64,000 nucleotides of DNA from Gentiana macrophylla (taxonomy: Eukaryota > Streptophyta > Magnoliopsida > Gentianales > Gentianaceae), in contig JAOBSW010000484.1 in the NCBI GenBank assembly GCA_026214975.1, forward strand, positions 40,467 to 104,466, written 5' to 3'. Below, piece after piece: positions 43,909 through 54,399 of this stretch. Below the pieces are notes generated by a model. It did no database searches. It saw only the letters and a program-made list of their open reading frames with translations, and was not told where the DNA came from. A program made the position numbers and the translations under genes. How positions within the stretch are numbered: the first letter of the stretch is position 1; each line of letters begins with the position of its first letter.

Positions 43909-46900
43909 ATGATGATGCCAACGATTCCGTCAACTTCTTCTTATTCCGGCGGGGCTGTTTCGTCTTCTTCGGTTTTAGTTCTGGTAGACAAAGCCACCAG
44001 CGAGTTCTTATTGGGACCCGATTGGACCATAAACATCGATATCTGCGATACCGTCAATTCCAATCACTGGTATCATCAACGTTTATTTATCTAGTTTTGT
44101 TGGTTCTTCTTTGGTTTTTTATTCCCCCCCCCCCCGTCTGTAATTTTCGCTGAAAATTGACTCATGCTAGTAATCCTCTAATTAGTGTTTATCTGAATCT
44201 CCTTATTTATCATGTTTTGTTTTTCAATTTGTATAATTTTAATTTTGTAATAATGACAAGTTTGCAGTGGTGAAATACTTCAATTAGTTTTCCCTGTTTC
44301 TTCCTTGTTAAATAATAGTTCTCATGATGTTGAAATTTCTTTAAAGAAAGATGGTGTTGACAGAGGTCAAAAATTGTTCTTTGAAGAAAGATGGTATTGA
44401 CAGAGGTCAAAAAATGGATTTTTGTTCCGTTGACCATTTAGTTGATTGCACATGTTCTAATTCTCACATGGAAATGCATTTAAGCTTCTCTCTGAGGCTA
44501 TTTTATTTCTTTAAGCAATTAATTACTTTATTTGATCCTGCAAGTTTACCCTCTCTGATTGATTAGAGTATAATATGGGATAATGATGTGTTTGTTATCT
44601 CATACTCAGGCTAGCAAAAGATGTTGTGAAAGCAGTGAAGAAAAGGTTGCAGCACAAGAACCCCAAAGTTCAATTGCTAGCTCTCACGGTATACTTTAAT
44701 GGCCCAAGTTATCATACTCTGTATGGCATGTGTTTTTTCTTCAAGTGACAAAATACTACCTACTACATGTTACTTCCTTCACTTGTCTGTGATTAGAGAT
44801 TAAATTTGTGATTGAAATATAATATTGGTATGGTTAGTAATATCTTTGGGAATAAGTAGTATATTCTTTGTATCTGCTGCGAGTTGACTGTACTCTATTC
44901 AATATGCAGCTTCTAGAGACCATGGTGAAGAATTGTGGAGATTTCATGCATTTCCAGATAGCTGATAGAAATATTCTGCATGAGATGGTCAAAATAGTAA
45001 AGAAAAGGTTAGCTTCTCCGCCTACACAGCCAAAAAAGTGATAAAGGATAATAATATATCCCTTTCTTTTGCCAATTTGCAGTTACATGCGTATTATTAT
45101 GTTGTTCTTTCAAATTTTTAAAGACGGAGTGAGGAGAGGGAGGGTAAGGCCTTCATTCTGAATATGCTTGAACTCATATTTCATGTAGGGAGGACAAAAA
45201 TGTTCATTGGTTTAGTACCTGTTTTGTGGTCCACTTGTGGGTATTTATAGCCATAATAGCAATGGAAATACTTGTCTCCTACCAGTTTGGGAGTTGTTTG
45301 GATGGTTTTGGATTGATCCTATTCCATTATTGCATGATAATGACGTGGATAGGCGTTTGTGCGCATATGTTCCATTTCTTGTTGTTACTTGTACTTATCC
45401 ATATACTATTATTGTTCCAAGTTTCTTTATATGCTTCTTAGCTAATATTTGTTAGGACATTTTCTTGTCTCATTTCATTCACCGTCCCAAGATAGTTTGT
45501 GTTGCATTTTACTGTTTAAATATCTTAATTACTTGTCTCCCCATCGGCTTGCACTTTTGGGTGACATGGTAATTTATGATGACATTCTGCCAAGAATTTG
45601 TTTTTATTTTTTTTTGTCAAATCATTTTCTTTCAAAACTCTAAGGTTGATTTCTTTGCTTGGCAGTGGGATATGCATGTAAGAGACAGAATTTTGCTGCT
45701 GTTAGATTCTTGGCAGGAAGCCTTTGGTGGTCCTGGAGGAAAATATCCCCAATACTATTGGGCTTATGAGGAATTGAGGGTGAGAACTATGATAGTTTGA
45801 ATTTTTTTTTGTGTGTAAAAGACTTCCGTTCAGTGCTTCTATTGGTGTGACCATCTTGAACCAGGGGCGATCAACCATGGAAAGGGGGGGGGGGGGGGAG
45901 GGGGCAGTGCCCCCATTGAGATTCAGATTTTTTTTTTGTATTTAAGCGGTGTAGGTTTGTTGTTGAAAAATGTAAAAATACCACTAATACCCCCAATGGA
46001 TCTTTGAATTAGCTCCGGTGCCCCCAATGGAATTTTTTTATTGCTTTTGGAGCTTGACATTTTTTGACAAACTGATTCAAAGCGGTAGATTACTGGTGGG
46101 GGTTATTATTCGGACCACAGCTGATCTACCCGTTGTCCCACCTGCTGGTGTACCACACCATTTTCACAGAATCGACCCTGTGAAAGTCGATTGTATAGCC
46201 GACATCCGACTTCCCGCACCGTCGAACCATGATCGATACTAGGAAGGTCGAATGTTGTCTATACGTTTGATTTTCACATGGTCGATTCTACTGTGGTGCA
46301 CAAGTAGTGTGGTACACTGGTAGAGTCGTGGCGGTGCAAATAAAGGCCCCCCTTGCTGATTTGTATCTGACCGTAACGTTCCTGCATTGTTGTGTCAGCG
46401 CTCTGGTGTGTCATTTCCTCCACGTTCATTAGACACTGCTCCTATATTTACACCTCCCCCGACTCATACAACACCTAGAAGTCCACAGCCTGGTTATGGA
46501 ATGCCAAGCAATTCTTCAGCCAGGCTTGATGAAGCTATGGCGGCAGAAGATCAAACTTTAAGGTTTGTCCTCCCTCTGAAGTCCTTTGTTTTTTCAACTG
46601 CTTGTGTTCTTTGTCCTTTGTGTACCATTTGCCATGTAAAATGTTGTTTTCTCCGTTGTAGTTTATCCATGGTGCAGTCCATGCGAAATGCATTGGATCT
46701 GTTAGCTGACATGCTGCAAGCTTTGAATCCAAATGACCGATCGGTACTTCAATGACTCCCTTTTATTTAGAATTTTCTTGTTTTTCAATGTTTTTCATTG
46801 TTCCATAGTGAAAGATTTCGACCTATGCTCAACATCTAGGCTGTAAAAGACGAAATAATTGTTGATCTTGTTGAGCAATGTCGTTCCAACCAGAAGAAGT

Positions 46901-48395
46901 TAATACAGTTGTTGACTACTACCGGGTATGCGTCCCTTTCTTTTGCTTATAAATTGTTTCTTTTAGTGGATCTGCTTTGTCGTTTTACCTACAAGCATGT
47001 TTCATTTGATTGCCAGAGATGAAGAACTTCTGGGTCAGGGTCTAGATCTGAATGACAGCTTGCAGAACGTGCTCGCGAAACATGATGCTGTAGCTTCTGG
47101 CGTGGCACTACCAATTGAAGATACATATAGTGTTGGGAAAACAAGCGACCAGAATGATAGCAATGGAAAACATACTAATATTACCGCCACCTCAGCTATG
47201 AACTCCGTTGGTCCAGATCTTCCTGTGGCTGGAAATACACACGAGACAGATCTTCCTGTGCCTGTGGCTGGAAATACACATGAGAGCGAGGAAGAGGAAG
47301 ATGACTTCTTACAGCTGGTTCGAAGGTTCTGTATCCCTATATGTGGTTTAAATAGTCCATTATATGTGGCTAAATATTCACTGTGTGGTATCTTTTGTAT
47401 CTCTAAATAACACACACACACACAAGAACTCGTGTAGTAGCCCTTGGTTAATCATGGGTAGTGGATTCGATTTTTTGCAGGCACTCTAAAACTCTTCCGT
47501 CTGAAAGAAGTGATGCGGGCCCATTAGTGAATTCTGATGGCAAAACGGTAACTCAAGGCGTATCTTCATCCACAATCACAAGTAGCGCGATAGTTCCTGT
47601 TGATCTGCCAGCTCCAGTTAGTAATAAGGAGCAAGACATGATAGAGCTCCTTAGCATCACACTATCCACCAACATGTCATCAGAAGACAAGTCTGAAACC
47701 CCTGTTTCCTCCTCACAGAATCCATATCAAGGACCATCACCAAATATAGAGGGGAGTAATCCATATGCACATATGAACCAGCCTCCTCAATCTTATAATT
47801 ATGTAGCTCCTGGGCTAAGCCGACACCCCAACCCCAGGTTGAATCTCAGCCACAACTTCAACAACCTCAACATAGTTATCTTTATCATGGACAAAACCGG
47901 ACTCCACAATCTCAGTCGAACCCTCAACTTTCTGGTTACTCAACTGGTTACCCCCCTCCGCCATGGGCAGCAACACCAGGATACTATAGCAACCCGAATC
48001 CTGTTTATCGATCTGGATACACATATCCAACAACACAAGCCGTCTCGCCTACAACAACACCATTGCAGGGAACCGTGAATTCTCAGCATCTGAGTCCTGC
48101 TGCAAGAGGAATAGAGACACAGGTCACAACACCCACTCCTCGCAGTGTTGCCCATGTGGACGGACAAAAGCCCTTTATTCCATCATACAGATTGTTTGAA
48201 GAACTCAATGTTCTTGGTGGTAATGATGGAAACTTCAATACGTCGAGCAACACTTCGCCCGCTTATCGGGATCTAATGGCCACAGCATGGTTAAAGGTGC
48301 AAAGTGATAGAAGCAAGCTTATTATGGGCTGTAGATATGAAATACGGTCGTCTGTTTCTCAGATACTTGGTTGTTTATGTGCATTGCTGTCTTAG
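43909..48395 (+). CDS. TOM1-like (TOL) VHS-GAT protein, nine exons, two frame breaks
   Basis: Exons by splice sites and reading frame: 43909-44069, 44610-44688, 44910-45007, 45666-45779, 46399-46562, 46662-46743, 46840-46925, 47017-47325, 47481-48395. Introns otherwise have GT-AG borders. VHS domain (about residues 27-160): [66 protein letters not shown] domain (about 190-275): [48 protein letters not shown]. The long tail is rich in P, Q, S and Y with an acidic [11 protein letters not shown] motif. TOL proteins bind ubiquitinated plasma-membrane cargo and pass it to ESCRT for vacuolar degradation. Total is about 669 residues, normal for long TOLs. A missing base at the exon 3 end and another near 47810 break the frame. 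The carboxyl end after AWLK is uncertain. Confidence 0.9.
46143..46330. repeat. Foldback repeat inside TOL intron 4
   Basis: Left arm near 46143-46190 (GCTGGTGTACCACAC ... GAATCGACCCTGTGAAAGTCG); right arm near 46270-46330 (reverse complement CCAGTGTACCACAC ... GAATCGACCATGTGAAAATC). Arms of about 50 bases with small indels could form a hairpin in the pre-mRNA; this is probably a MITE. The same intron holds a run of 15 G at 45884-45898. Confidence 0.65.
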
Positions 48396-48839
48396 CTGTA
48401 GTTGACAATAATTATTCCATTGGTTGGGGTCAGCTTTCTCTTTTCCATCTGAGAGGGGTGGGGTTGGGGGGGTGGGGTGGGGGTGGGGGTGTTGTAAGGA
48501 TGTGAATTTTCTTGTCGAGGACGGATGTTTTTTTTCCCCTCCCTTTCTTTGACTCATTTCATTTCACAGCTTTTGGTGAGTAGAAGTATTTGTACTGTGA
48601 AGTTGCTGAATCTTGCTTTACAAATAATTTATATTCATTTGCTTGTTTGGATATCAGTAAGAACTTGTATGATTTGCAACTATCCCATGCGGTTCAAAGA
48701 GGGACTCATCTATGCAACTAAAATTCTCTCCCGTACATCACCGCATCTAAGCATGAGCATTTTCTTTGTGTTCAATAACTTATTCAGTTATGATTTTTCC
48801 CCCTTCGTATCATTTCATCGCACTGCACTCCAGTGAGGA

Positions 48840-49237
48840 CAAATAATGTGCGCGCGTGTGAATCTTTCGTATCAGTAAAAAATAAAATTTGAGAGCAAAA
48901 GTAATAGGTTTAAGTGATATCTCGTTTCAGGACATTATTAACAAAATAGCGTAGTTTGAAAAAAAAATCTACTACTATGTCATTTTCACATTTTAGGTGT
49001 GTGATTAGATCACATCTTCATCTTTGGGAGATCACTTAAGACTAGTATTTTAAAGGATCCTGTCTCGATCTGGTATACATAATTATGACACACTTAAATT
49101 TGTCTTAAAAATGAAATGAGAGAAAAAAATTAAAGGAGGAAAAACTATTCTGATTGTATTAAACGGAGAAAGGAGTTTAAATAAGATACAAAGTAGTTTG
49201 GGGGGATTGGGTATAGTAATAGGGGTTGTTCTATCAC
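48840..49237. other. 3' flank of the TOL gene
   Basis: AT-rich, no reading frame of note. It probably contains the 3' untranslated end and terminator, but no single polyadenylation signal stands out. Confidence 0.4.
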
Positions 49238-49377
49238 TAAGGGGCTTTCAGTAGAGGAGCGCTTACGTAGTATCATCAGACCACACAGCTTCATTCATGA
49301 GATAAAGCTGTGTGGTCAGATGATAAATAACATGGCCATGAGTACGCCACGTAGCGATTCTCTCTTGAAAGTCGCTT
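49238..49377. mobile_element. Small hairpin MITE
   Basis: About 140 bp that folds on itself. Outer arms: TAAGGGGCTTTCAGTAGAGG against, reverse complemented, TAAGCGACTTTCAAGAGAGA. Inner arms 49271-49291 and 49304-49325 (ATCAGACCACACAGCTT) match at about 20 of 21 positions around a 12-base loop. No coding capacity. The TAA edge suggests a PIF/Harbinger type, which is uncertain. Confidence 0.75.
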
Positions 49378-49379
49378 AG

Positions 49380-49581
49380 AGATAAATTTTCCTAGTAATA
49401 GCTACTAGTAGACACATCAATAAATGCCGTGTCCTTACCAAGACTACGGCCTAAACTTAAATGGTAATGCATCATTATAAATAATGGTAAGACCTCAACT
49501 AGAACATATTTAAGGAATAAGATATCCCACTTAAATATGTGAAGTATTAATAATGAGATAATAACAATAATAATTTCTACA
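49380..49581 (-). repeat. Probable start of the 3' LTR of copia 2
   Basis: On the minus strand TGTAGAAATTATTATTG follows the purine tract CTTGATAGGGG (49582-49592). The inner boundary is clear; the outer end is not identified because no second LTR copy is in the window. A MITE at 49238-49377 may lie inside it. Confidence 0.5.
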
Positions 49582-49639
49582 CCCCTATCAAGCTAGATTG
49601 TAGATGTTGATACAACCTAGCTTGGTACACATTTATTTG

Positions 49640-50513
49640 AAATTTCGAGGAGATATAGCTTTAGTGAGAATGTCGACGATTCTCGATTTTGAGAAGACTT
49701 ATCTTTGAAGGAGATGATATTTTCTTAAATCTTCTCTTTGGTGAAGTGTCTATCAATATCCACATGCTTAGTCTTATCATGATGAATATGATTCTCTACC
49801 ATGCAAAGAGCTGAATTATTGTCACAGTAGAGATTGATATATAGGATGAGTGAGCTAGATTCTTAGTTCATTTAAGACCCTTCTTATCCACAGACCTTCA
49901 CAAACACCAAGAACAAGAGCCCTAAGTTCAAATTTTTATGCACTACTCATGTAGAGGCAGAGGGTTGTTTCTTACTTTTTCATGTAATAGATTGCCCCAA
50001 ATGTAAGAGCAATAACTAGTAGTAGATCTTCTGTCAGTATGACTGCCTGCCCAATCAGTATCAGTGTACACATCCACTGCTCTGTGAGATTTTTTTGAAG
50101 TGGAGACCTTGACTGGTGTCATCTAGAGGTACCTTAAGATCCTATAGACTGCTTCCCAAAGCTCCTTACTTGGTTGATGCATGAATTGGCTGACAAGACC
50201 AACATAATAGGAAATGTCAGGCCTGGTGTGAGAGAGATAGATAAGTTTCCCCACCAGCCTTTGGTACCTTTTTTTTGTTATCAGCTTCAGTGCCATGAAT
50301 GAGCTTCAAACTGGGGTCAACTGGGGAGATGACATGCTTGCATCCCAACATCCCTGTTTCTTCGAGAAGGTCAAAGATGTATTTTCTTTTTTTTTGAAAC
50401 AGAGATGCCTTCACTGGTTCTGGCAATCTCCATGCCCAGAAAGTACCTTTTTTTTGAAAGGCAGAAAGTACTTTTAGGTGTCCCAAATCTTTAACTTCAA
50501 AAACTTTTGCCAA
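49640..50513 (-). pseudogene. Copia 2 RNase H region
   Basis: The upstream frame (50513-50217) gives VFEVKDLGHLKV, then YLSLSHQ-type text equal to the usual GKLIYLSHTRPD. Further downstream, in other frames, lie SQFMHQPSKELW-like words, VDVYTDTDWAGS and DRRSTTSYC, and near the end DKTKHVDIDRHF. These mark copia RNase H. Several T-rich insertions (for example AAAAAAAG runs near 50385 and 50450) and stops disrupt it. Confidence 0.8.
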
Positions 50514-50539
50514 ATGAGTCCTTTAGCTTTTAAATTTGA

Positions 50540-51091
50540 TGTGATCTTCACCGATGTAATTATGTCATCCATATAAACAATGAGTGTGGATCTTTTCCAT
50601 TTGTAACTTTAACAAACATAGTATGGTCGAGTTGCATTGTGAATAACATTGATCTTCACAATTGAAGTGAGCCTACCAAACCAATCCCTATGAGACTGTT
50701 TTAAGCCACAAAGTGATTTTCTCAGTTTACATACTTTTCCTTTGTTATTGGGGTTCTCAAACCTAGGTGGGATAGTCATAAACACCTCATCTTCCAAGTC
50801 TCCATTCAGGAATGCATCCTTAATGTCTAACTGAAATAAAGGCCAGTCAAGATGAACATCTAAGGATAAAAGGATTCTAACAAAATTTAATTTAGCTCTG
50901 AGGGCAAAATTCTCATTATAATCTAAACCATAAGTCCATGTAAACCCTCTTGCATCAAGCCTAGATTTGTACTTGTTTAAGCTACCATCGGCATTGTATT
51001 TCTTGTTAAATAACCATTTACAGCTAACATGTCTCTTTCCAGGGGGAGGAGTGGTTAGGTCCCAAGTATGGTTACTTAGTAGGGAAGACAT
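50540..51091 (-). pseudogene. Copia 2 reverse transcriptase region
   Basis: Frame 51091-50609 contains NHTWDLTTPPPGKRHVSCKW, YKSRLDARGFTWTYGLDY, FQLDIKDAFLNGDLEDEVF and CGLKQSHRDWF, all in family order. A frame change near 50609 precedes the catalytic box, read as VYMDDII at about 50562-50582 (YVDD is usual). Both catalytic aspartates remain. Broken by frame changes, it is not functional. Confidence 0.88.
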
Positions 51092-51359
51092 TTCGATCCG
51101 AATGGAACTTTTCGATTAGGGTCATTGAGAGCCTCATGAACATTTTAGGGATAAAAGCTTTGCCCAAATTTTTGGTAAACAGACAGAATGCATGAGACAA
51201 TTTTGCATAAGATAAAAAATTGTAAAATAGGGTTTTGAGTCCATTGTAGTTTACCTTTCCTGAGAGCAATGGGTCTATCATCAACTTCAGGGGGAGAGAT
51301 AGTACCTGATTCTTAAGGTATGCTATTGGTAGGATCAGCAGCAGTGAGAGAGATGTCAC
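51072..51359 (-). pseudogene. Copia 2 linker before reverse transcriptase
   Basis: Low-complexity, S/T/L-rich text leading into the reverse transcriptase (FLSYAKLSHAFCLFT, then FIPKMFMRLSMT). It matches the YVSYSNLSxxHxAF...P..Y.EA...W type of sequence that precedes copia reverse transcriptase, in shifted frame. Confidence 0.6.
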
Positions 51360-51520
51360 CGGTACCTTGAGGAGCAGTATGAATGGCTTTCAGTTTCTTT
51401 CTTTGATAGACTTTCTGAATAGGTGGTCTATCAATCAGCTGTGAGTGTGAAGGTCGCCCTTCAGATGCTTCATGATATCCCTCGAAAAAAAAGATGCTTC
51501 ATGATCAGTCTACACAATGG

Positions 51521-52062
51521 TTAGTGTGGGGGGAATAACAGAGACATGAATATCAAAGATGTCCTAGTCTTCAACATTTTCAGAGAAGGTGTCTTTTTGT
51601 TCATTGTAAAATGGTGTGTCTTAAAAAAACTTGACATCCATAGTGTTATAGAACCTCTTAGTACTAGGAGAGTAACACTTATATTCTTTTTGATTGACAG
51701 AGTATCCCACAAATAAGCATTTTTGGGCTTTAGGGCCAAGTGTACTTCTGTGGTGAGCATGGATATACTCAAATGCAGTACAACCAAATATTTTCAAAGG
51801 TATATCAGTGGTGAGGTGTGTACAGGAGTGGACAACCATAAGAGTTTGCATAGGAGTTTTGAAGTCTATGACCCTACTAGGTAGTCTGTATAACAAGTAA
51901 GTGGCAGTTAGAATGGCCTCACCCTATAGATATAGGCACATTCATGGAAAACATTAAGGACCCAACCATTTCAAGTAGGTGTCTGTTTTTCCTCTCAGCA
52001 ATTCCATTTTGCTGAGGGGTTTCAACACAACTACTGATATGGACTATGCCTTTATCTTTTAA
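51521..52062 (-). pseudogene. Copia 2 integrase core, distal part
   Basis: Just left of the CACTA element the minus strand encodes LKDKGIVHISSCVETPQQNG followed by IAERKNRHLLEM, which holds the catalytic glutamate. Next come LYRLPSRVIDFKTPMQ, IFGCTAFEYIHAHHRS and PKAQKCLFVGYSVNQKEYKC, the typical copia integrase C-part. The frame is broken near 51900 and 51620. It continues the integrase head at 60262-60671. Confidence 0.85.
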
Positions 52063-52065
52063 GAA
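52063..52065. repeat. Target-site duplication GAA of the CACTA element (left)
   Basis: GAA precedes CACTA at 52066 and follows the other end at 60259-60261. Three bases is diagnostic for CACTA (En/Spm) insertion. Confidence 0.85.
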
Positions 52066-52510
52066 CACTACAAAAAACTGGGCTTTTTGCGACGGAAGGT
52101 TATCGTCGCAAACTAGGCTTTTTCCGTCGCAAATCCTAATTTGCGACGGATTTCTGACTTGTTTTTATTAGTCGCATTTTTTAGTCGCAAAACCGAGTTT
52201 TGCGATGGTTTATCCGTCGCAAATTATTTTTGCGACGAATGTTGCGACGGATAATAACGTATTTAATTTTTAAAAAAATATAGTTTCCGTCGCAAAACAA
52301 TGTAAACTCCGTCGCAAACAATTGTATAATCCGTCGCAAAAATATATAATCCGTCGCAAAAAAATTTATAATCCGTCATAAAAAATTGTATAATCCGTCG
52401 CAAATATTTTTTATTAAATAATTTTATTTTTAGATCCTTACATATCCGTCGCAAATACATTTTTCCGTCGCAAATGCAACTTTGCGACGGAATATATCCG
52501 TCGCATAAAA
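52066..52510. repeat. CACTA left end with subterminal repeats
   Basis: Inverted terminal sequence followed by many copies of CCGTCGCAAA or its complement TTTGCGACGG, in both orientations, spaced about 15-30 bases. They would bind the TNPA-like protein and bring the ends together. Confidence 0.9.
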
Positions 52511-52799
52511 GTTAAAATTAATCGAGAAAATTATGGTCGTTTGTTTTGCGGCGACCGCCAAACCACCCGCCAAAACAGCCATAATTTTTCCCGGTAGCAT
52601 TACAATTGCTACCGCTATCAACGACAACAATATAAAAGGGGATACGATACCAAAATAAATAAAACGATCGTCGATAGGGATATGTCAAAGGGATATGTCA
52701 AAGGGATAAAACGATATGTCAAAGGGGATACGATAAGCCAAAATAAATAAAAATGTATAAAGCAATATGTCACCCAGTCGGACCCGTGTACTACTAAAC

Positions 52800-54270
52800 C
52801 CATATCACTTCCTCCAGTCCGTGATCGGATCGGTCATCTGTCTTTGCCTCGTACCGGGTTGCATCCTCCGGAGGGATCTTTGCTAACCATTTGGGTAATC
52901 CACTCCTCCATCTGCGCTTAGTCTGTCTTCCCGACGCTTTTCTGTCTCTCTCAGCTCCTCCAACCTGCTTTGTGTTTTTGCATTGTCTGTCTTTCTCGCG
53001 CCATCTCCTGGGTGAGGCGGGTGAGTATGCCCGGAGAGTATGTCTCGGCGGATGAGTGTCGGCGAGAGTGAACTGTCGTAGTACATGGAGGCGGTGACCC
53101 CATGCCAAAAACTCTCCCTTCTTGTCGTAACCACCGGTAACCGTAATAAAAGACGCGACTAAGTCGACAGGGTGTCAGTTTGCGTCTCTGGGCTTTCGCC
53201 TTCTTCGAGGTGAAGGCGTCTGTAAAGTATGATATAAATTTGTTAGTAACAATAATTACATGATATATATATAATGTATATATAATATTTAGAATACATA
53301 ACGTACCAAGATTTTCTCAAACTTCCTCGAGGCGAAGTTGCCCGACTTCTTCTTCTTGAACTAGTCACCGGATCTCCGATCGATAGGGACACTTCTCTAT
53401 TGTCCTCCATGGCCCGAGCGAAATCGATAACGCCCGCGTCGCCCATAGCATGTGTCCCAGGATCTTCCCTTCCTCACCGGATCAAGCTTCGGTTTATCTT
53501 CTTTTTTCGAGATGTTTCCTTGAATGCCTATTCCGACATAAGATAAACAAGTTAGTACATACATATATATATATATATATAAAACACAAGTATTATTAAT
53601 TAAATATTGAATAATTGCTTACGGGACTCCTAATCCACTCCTCGAATCGACGGAGAATATCCGGGGTCATCCAAAGCCGAGCACGGGGTTTGTTTGAGCC
53701 CGATACATATAATCACGGACCCTGTTGATAGCATACCGCTCAAAAGCTTCACTAACCGGCGCTCGTGGCATAACTCGAAAATTTGAAATGAGCACGCAAC
53801 ATAGTTATATATATGTTATATGTATAGTTATAATTATAGTTATATTTATATATAGTTATATTTATCTGAACGACGTACCTAAATGCGTGCCACCACCTTT
53901 CCTGCTTTGCTCTGGTGGCATTATGCCACGTGGTGGCAAAAGTGTTAAGCCGCCGATTATGGCGGTCTTGGCCATTTTCTTGACATAGTTGTCGGTAAAC
54001 TGTCATATTGAAAACAATAAGTTGTTAATATATTTGGTTAATCAAAATATAAATAAAAATACAAAAAAATTAAAGCAAGATATGTATTAACTTACCATCT
54101 CCTCGGGATCCAAAAACGGCAATCCAAGGTCACCATTGACAATGACACCCAAATCCTCCTCGGTCATCTGGTGTATCTCATCATCCAAACCGTGAGTGTG
54201 TGTGGAGGAAGGCGCTCCGGGGAGGGGAACTACCCCTACCGCGTCTCGTCTACCTCTACCTCTACCGACA
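52800..54270 (-). pseudogene. CACTA second gene, TNPA / Transposase_24-like
   Basis: Exon-like pieces, read on the minus strand: 54270-54090 (DLGVIVNGDLGLPFLDPEEM with a GTAAGT donor after it), 54006-53880 (FATTWHNATRAKQERWWHAF, followed by GTACGT), about 53780-53625 (ARLWMTPDILRRFEEWIRSP), 53446-53330, and 53180-52800 (GGYDKKGRVFGMG). The W-P-E/D-I-W-type phrase and the GRVFGMG phrase match the plant En/Spm Transposase_24 family. Introns are AT-rich, with TATATA runs near 53270 and 53560. Frame changes are present in the last part. It would bind the subterminal repeats. Confidence 0.6.
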
Positions 54271-54330
54271 TCTATTTGACACAGAAAATAGCGTTTATAC
54301 TAATCTAAATGCAATTATACTAATTAATAA
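54112..54330. repeat. Internal CACTA duplication, copy A
   Basis: AAACGGCAATCCAAGG at 54113 and the segment 54226-54330 (GGAACTACCCCTACCGCG, CTACCTCTAC repeats, then TTTATACTAATCTAAATGC) recur at 58361-58505. Copy B lacks the 90 bases between the two parts. Confidence 0.8.
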
Positions 54331-54399
54331 TAAATTACAATGTTTAATACATTATTATTATTCAAACAATGATGACAAAATAAAATATTTAATACATTA

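Noticed and set aside
45884..45898. 15-G run as a G-quadruplex regulator of the TOL gene
   Set aside because: A single homopolymer in an intron; its length is also unreliable in sequencing. Noted only as a feature of the intron.
52526..52620. GC-rich GGCGGCGACCGCC-type palindromic stretch near the CACTA left end as a separate element
   Set aside because: It lies within the CACTA end region and has no boundaries of its own.
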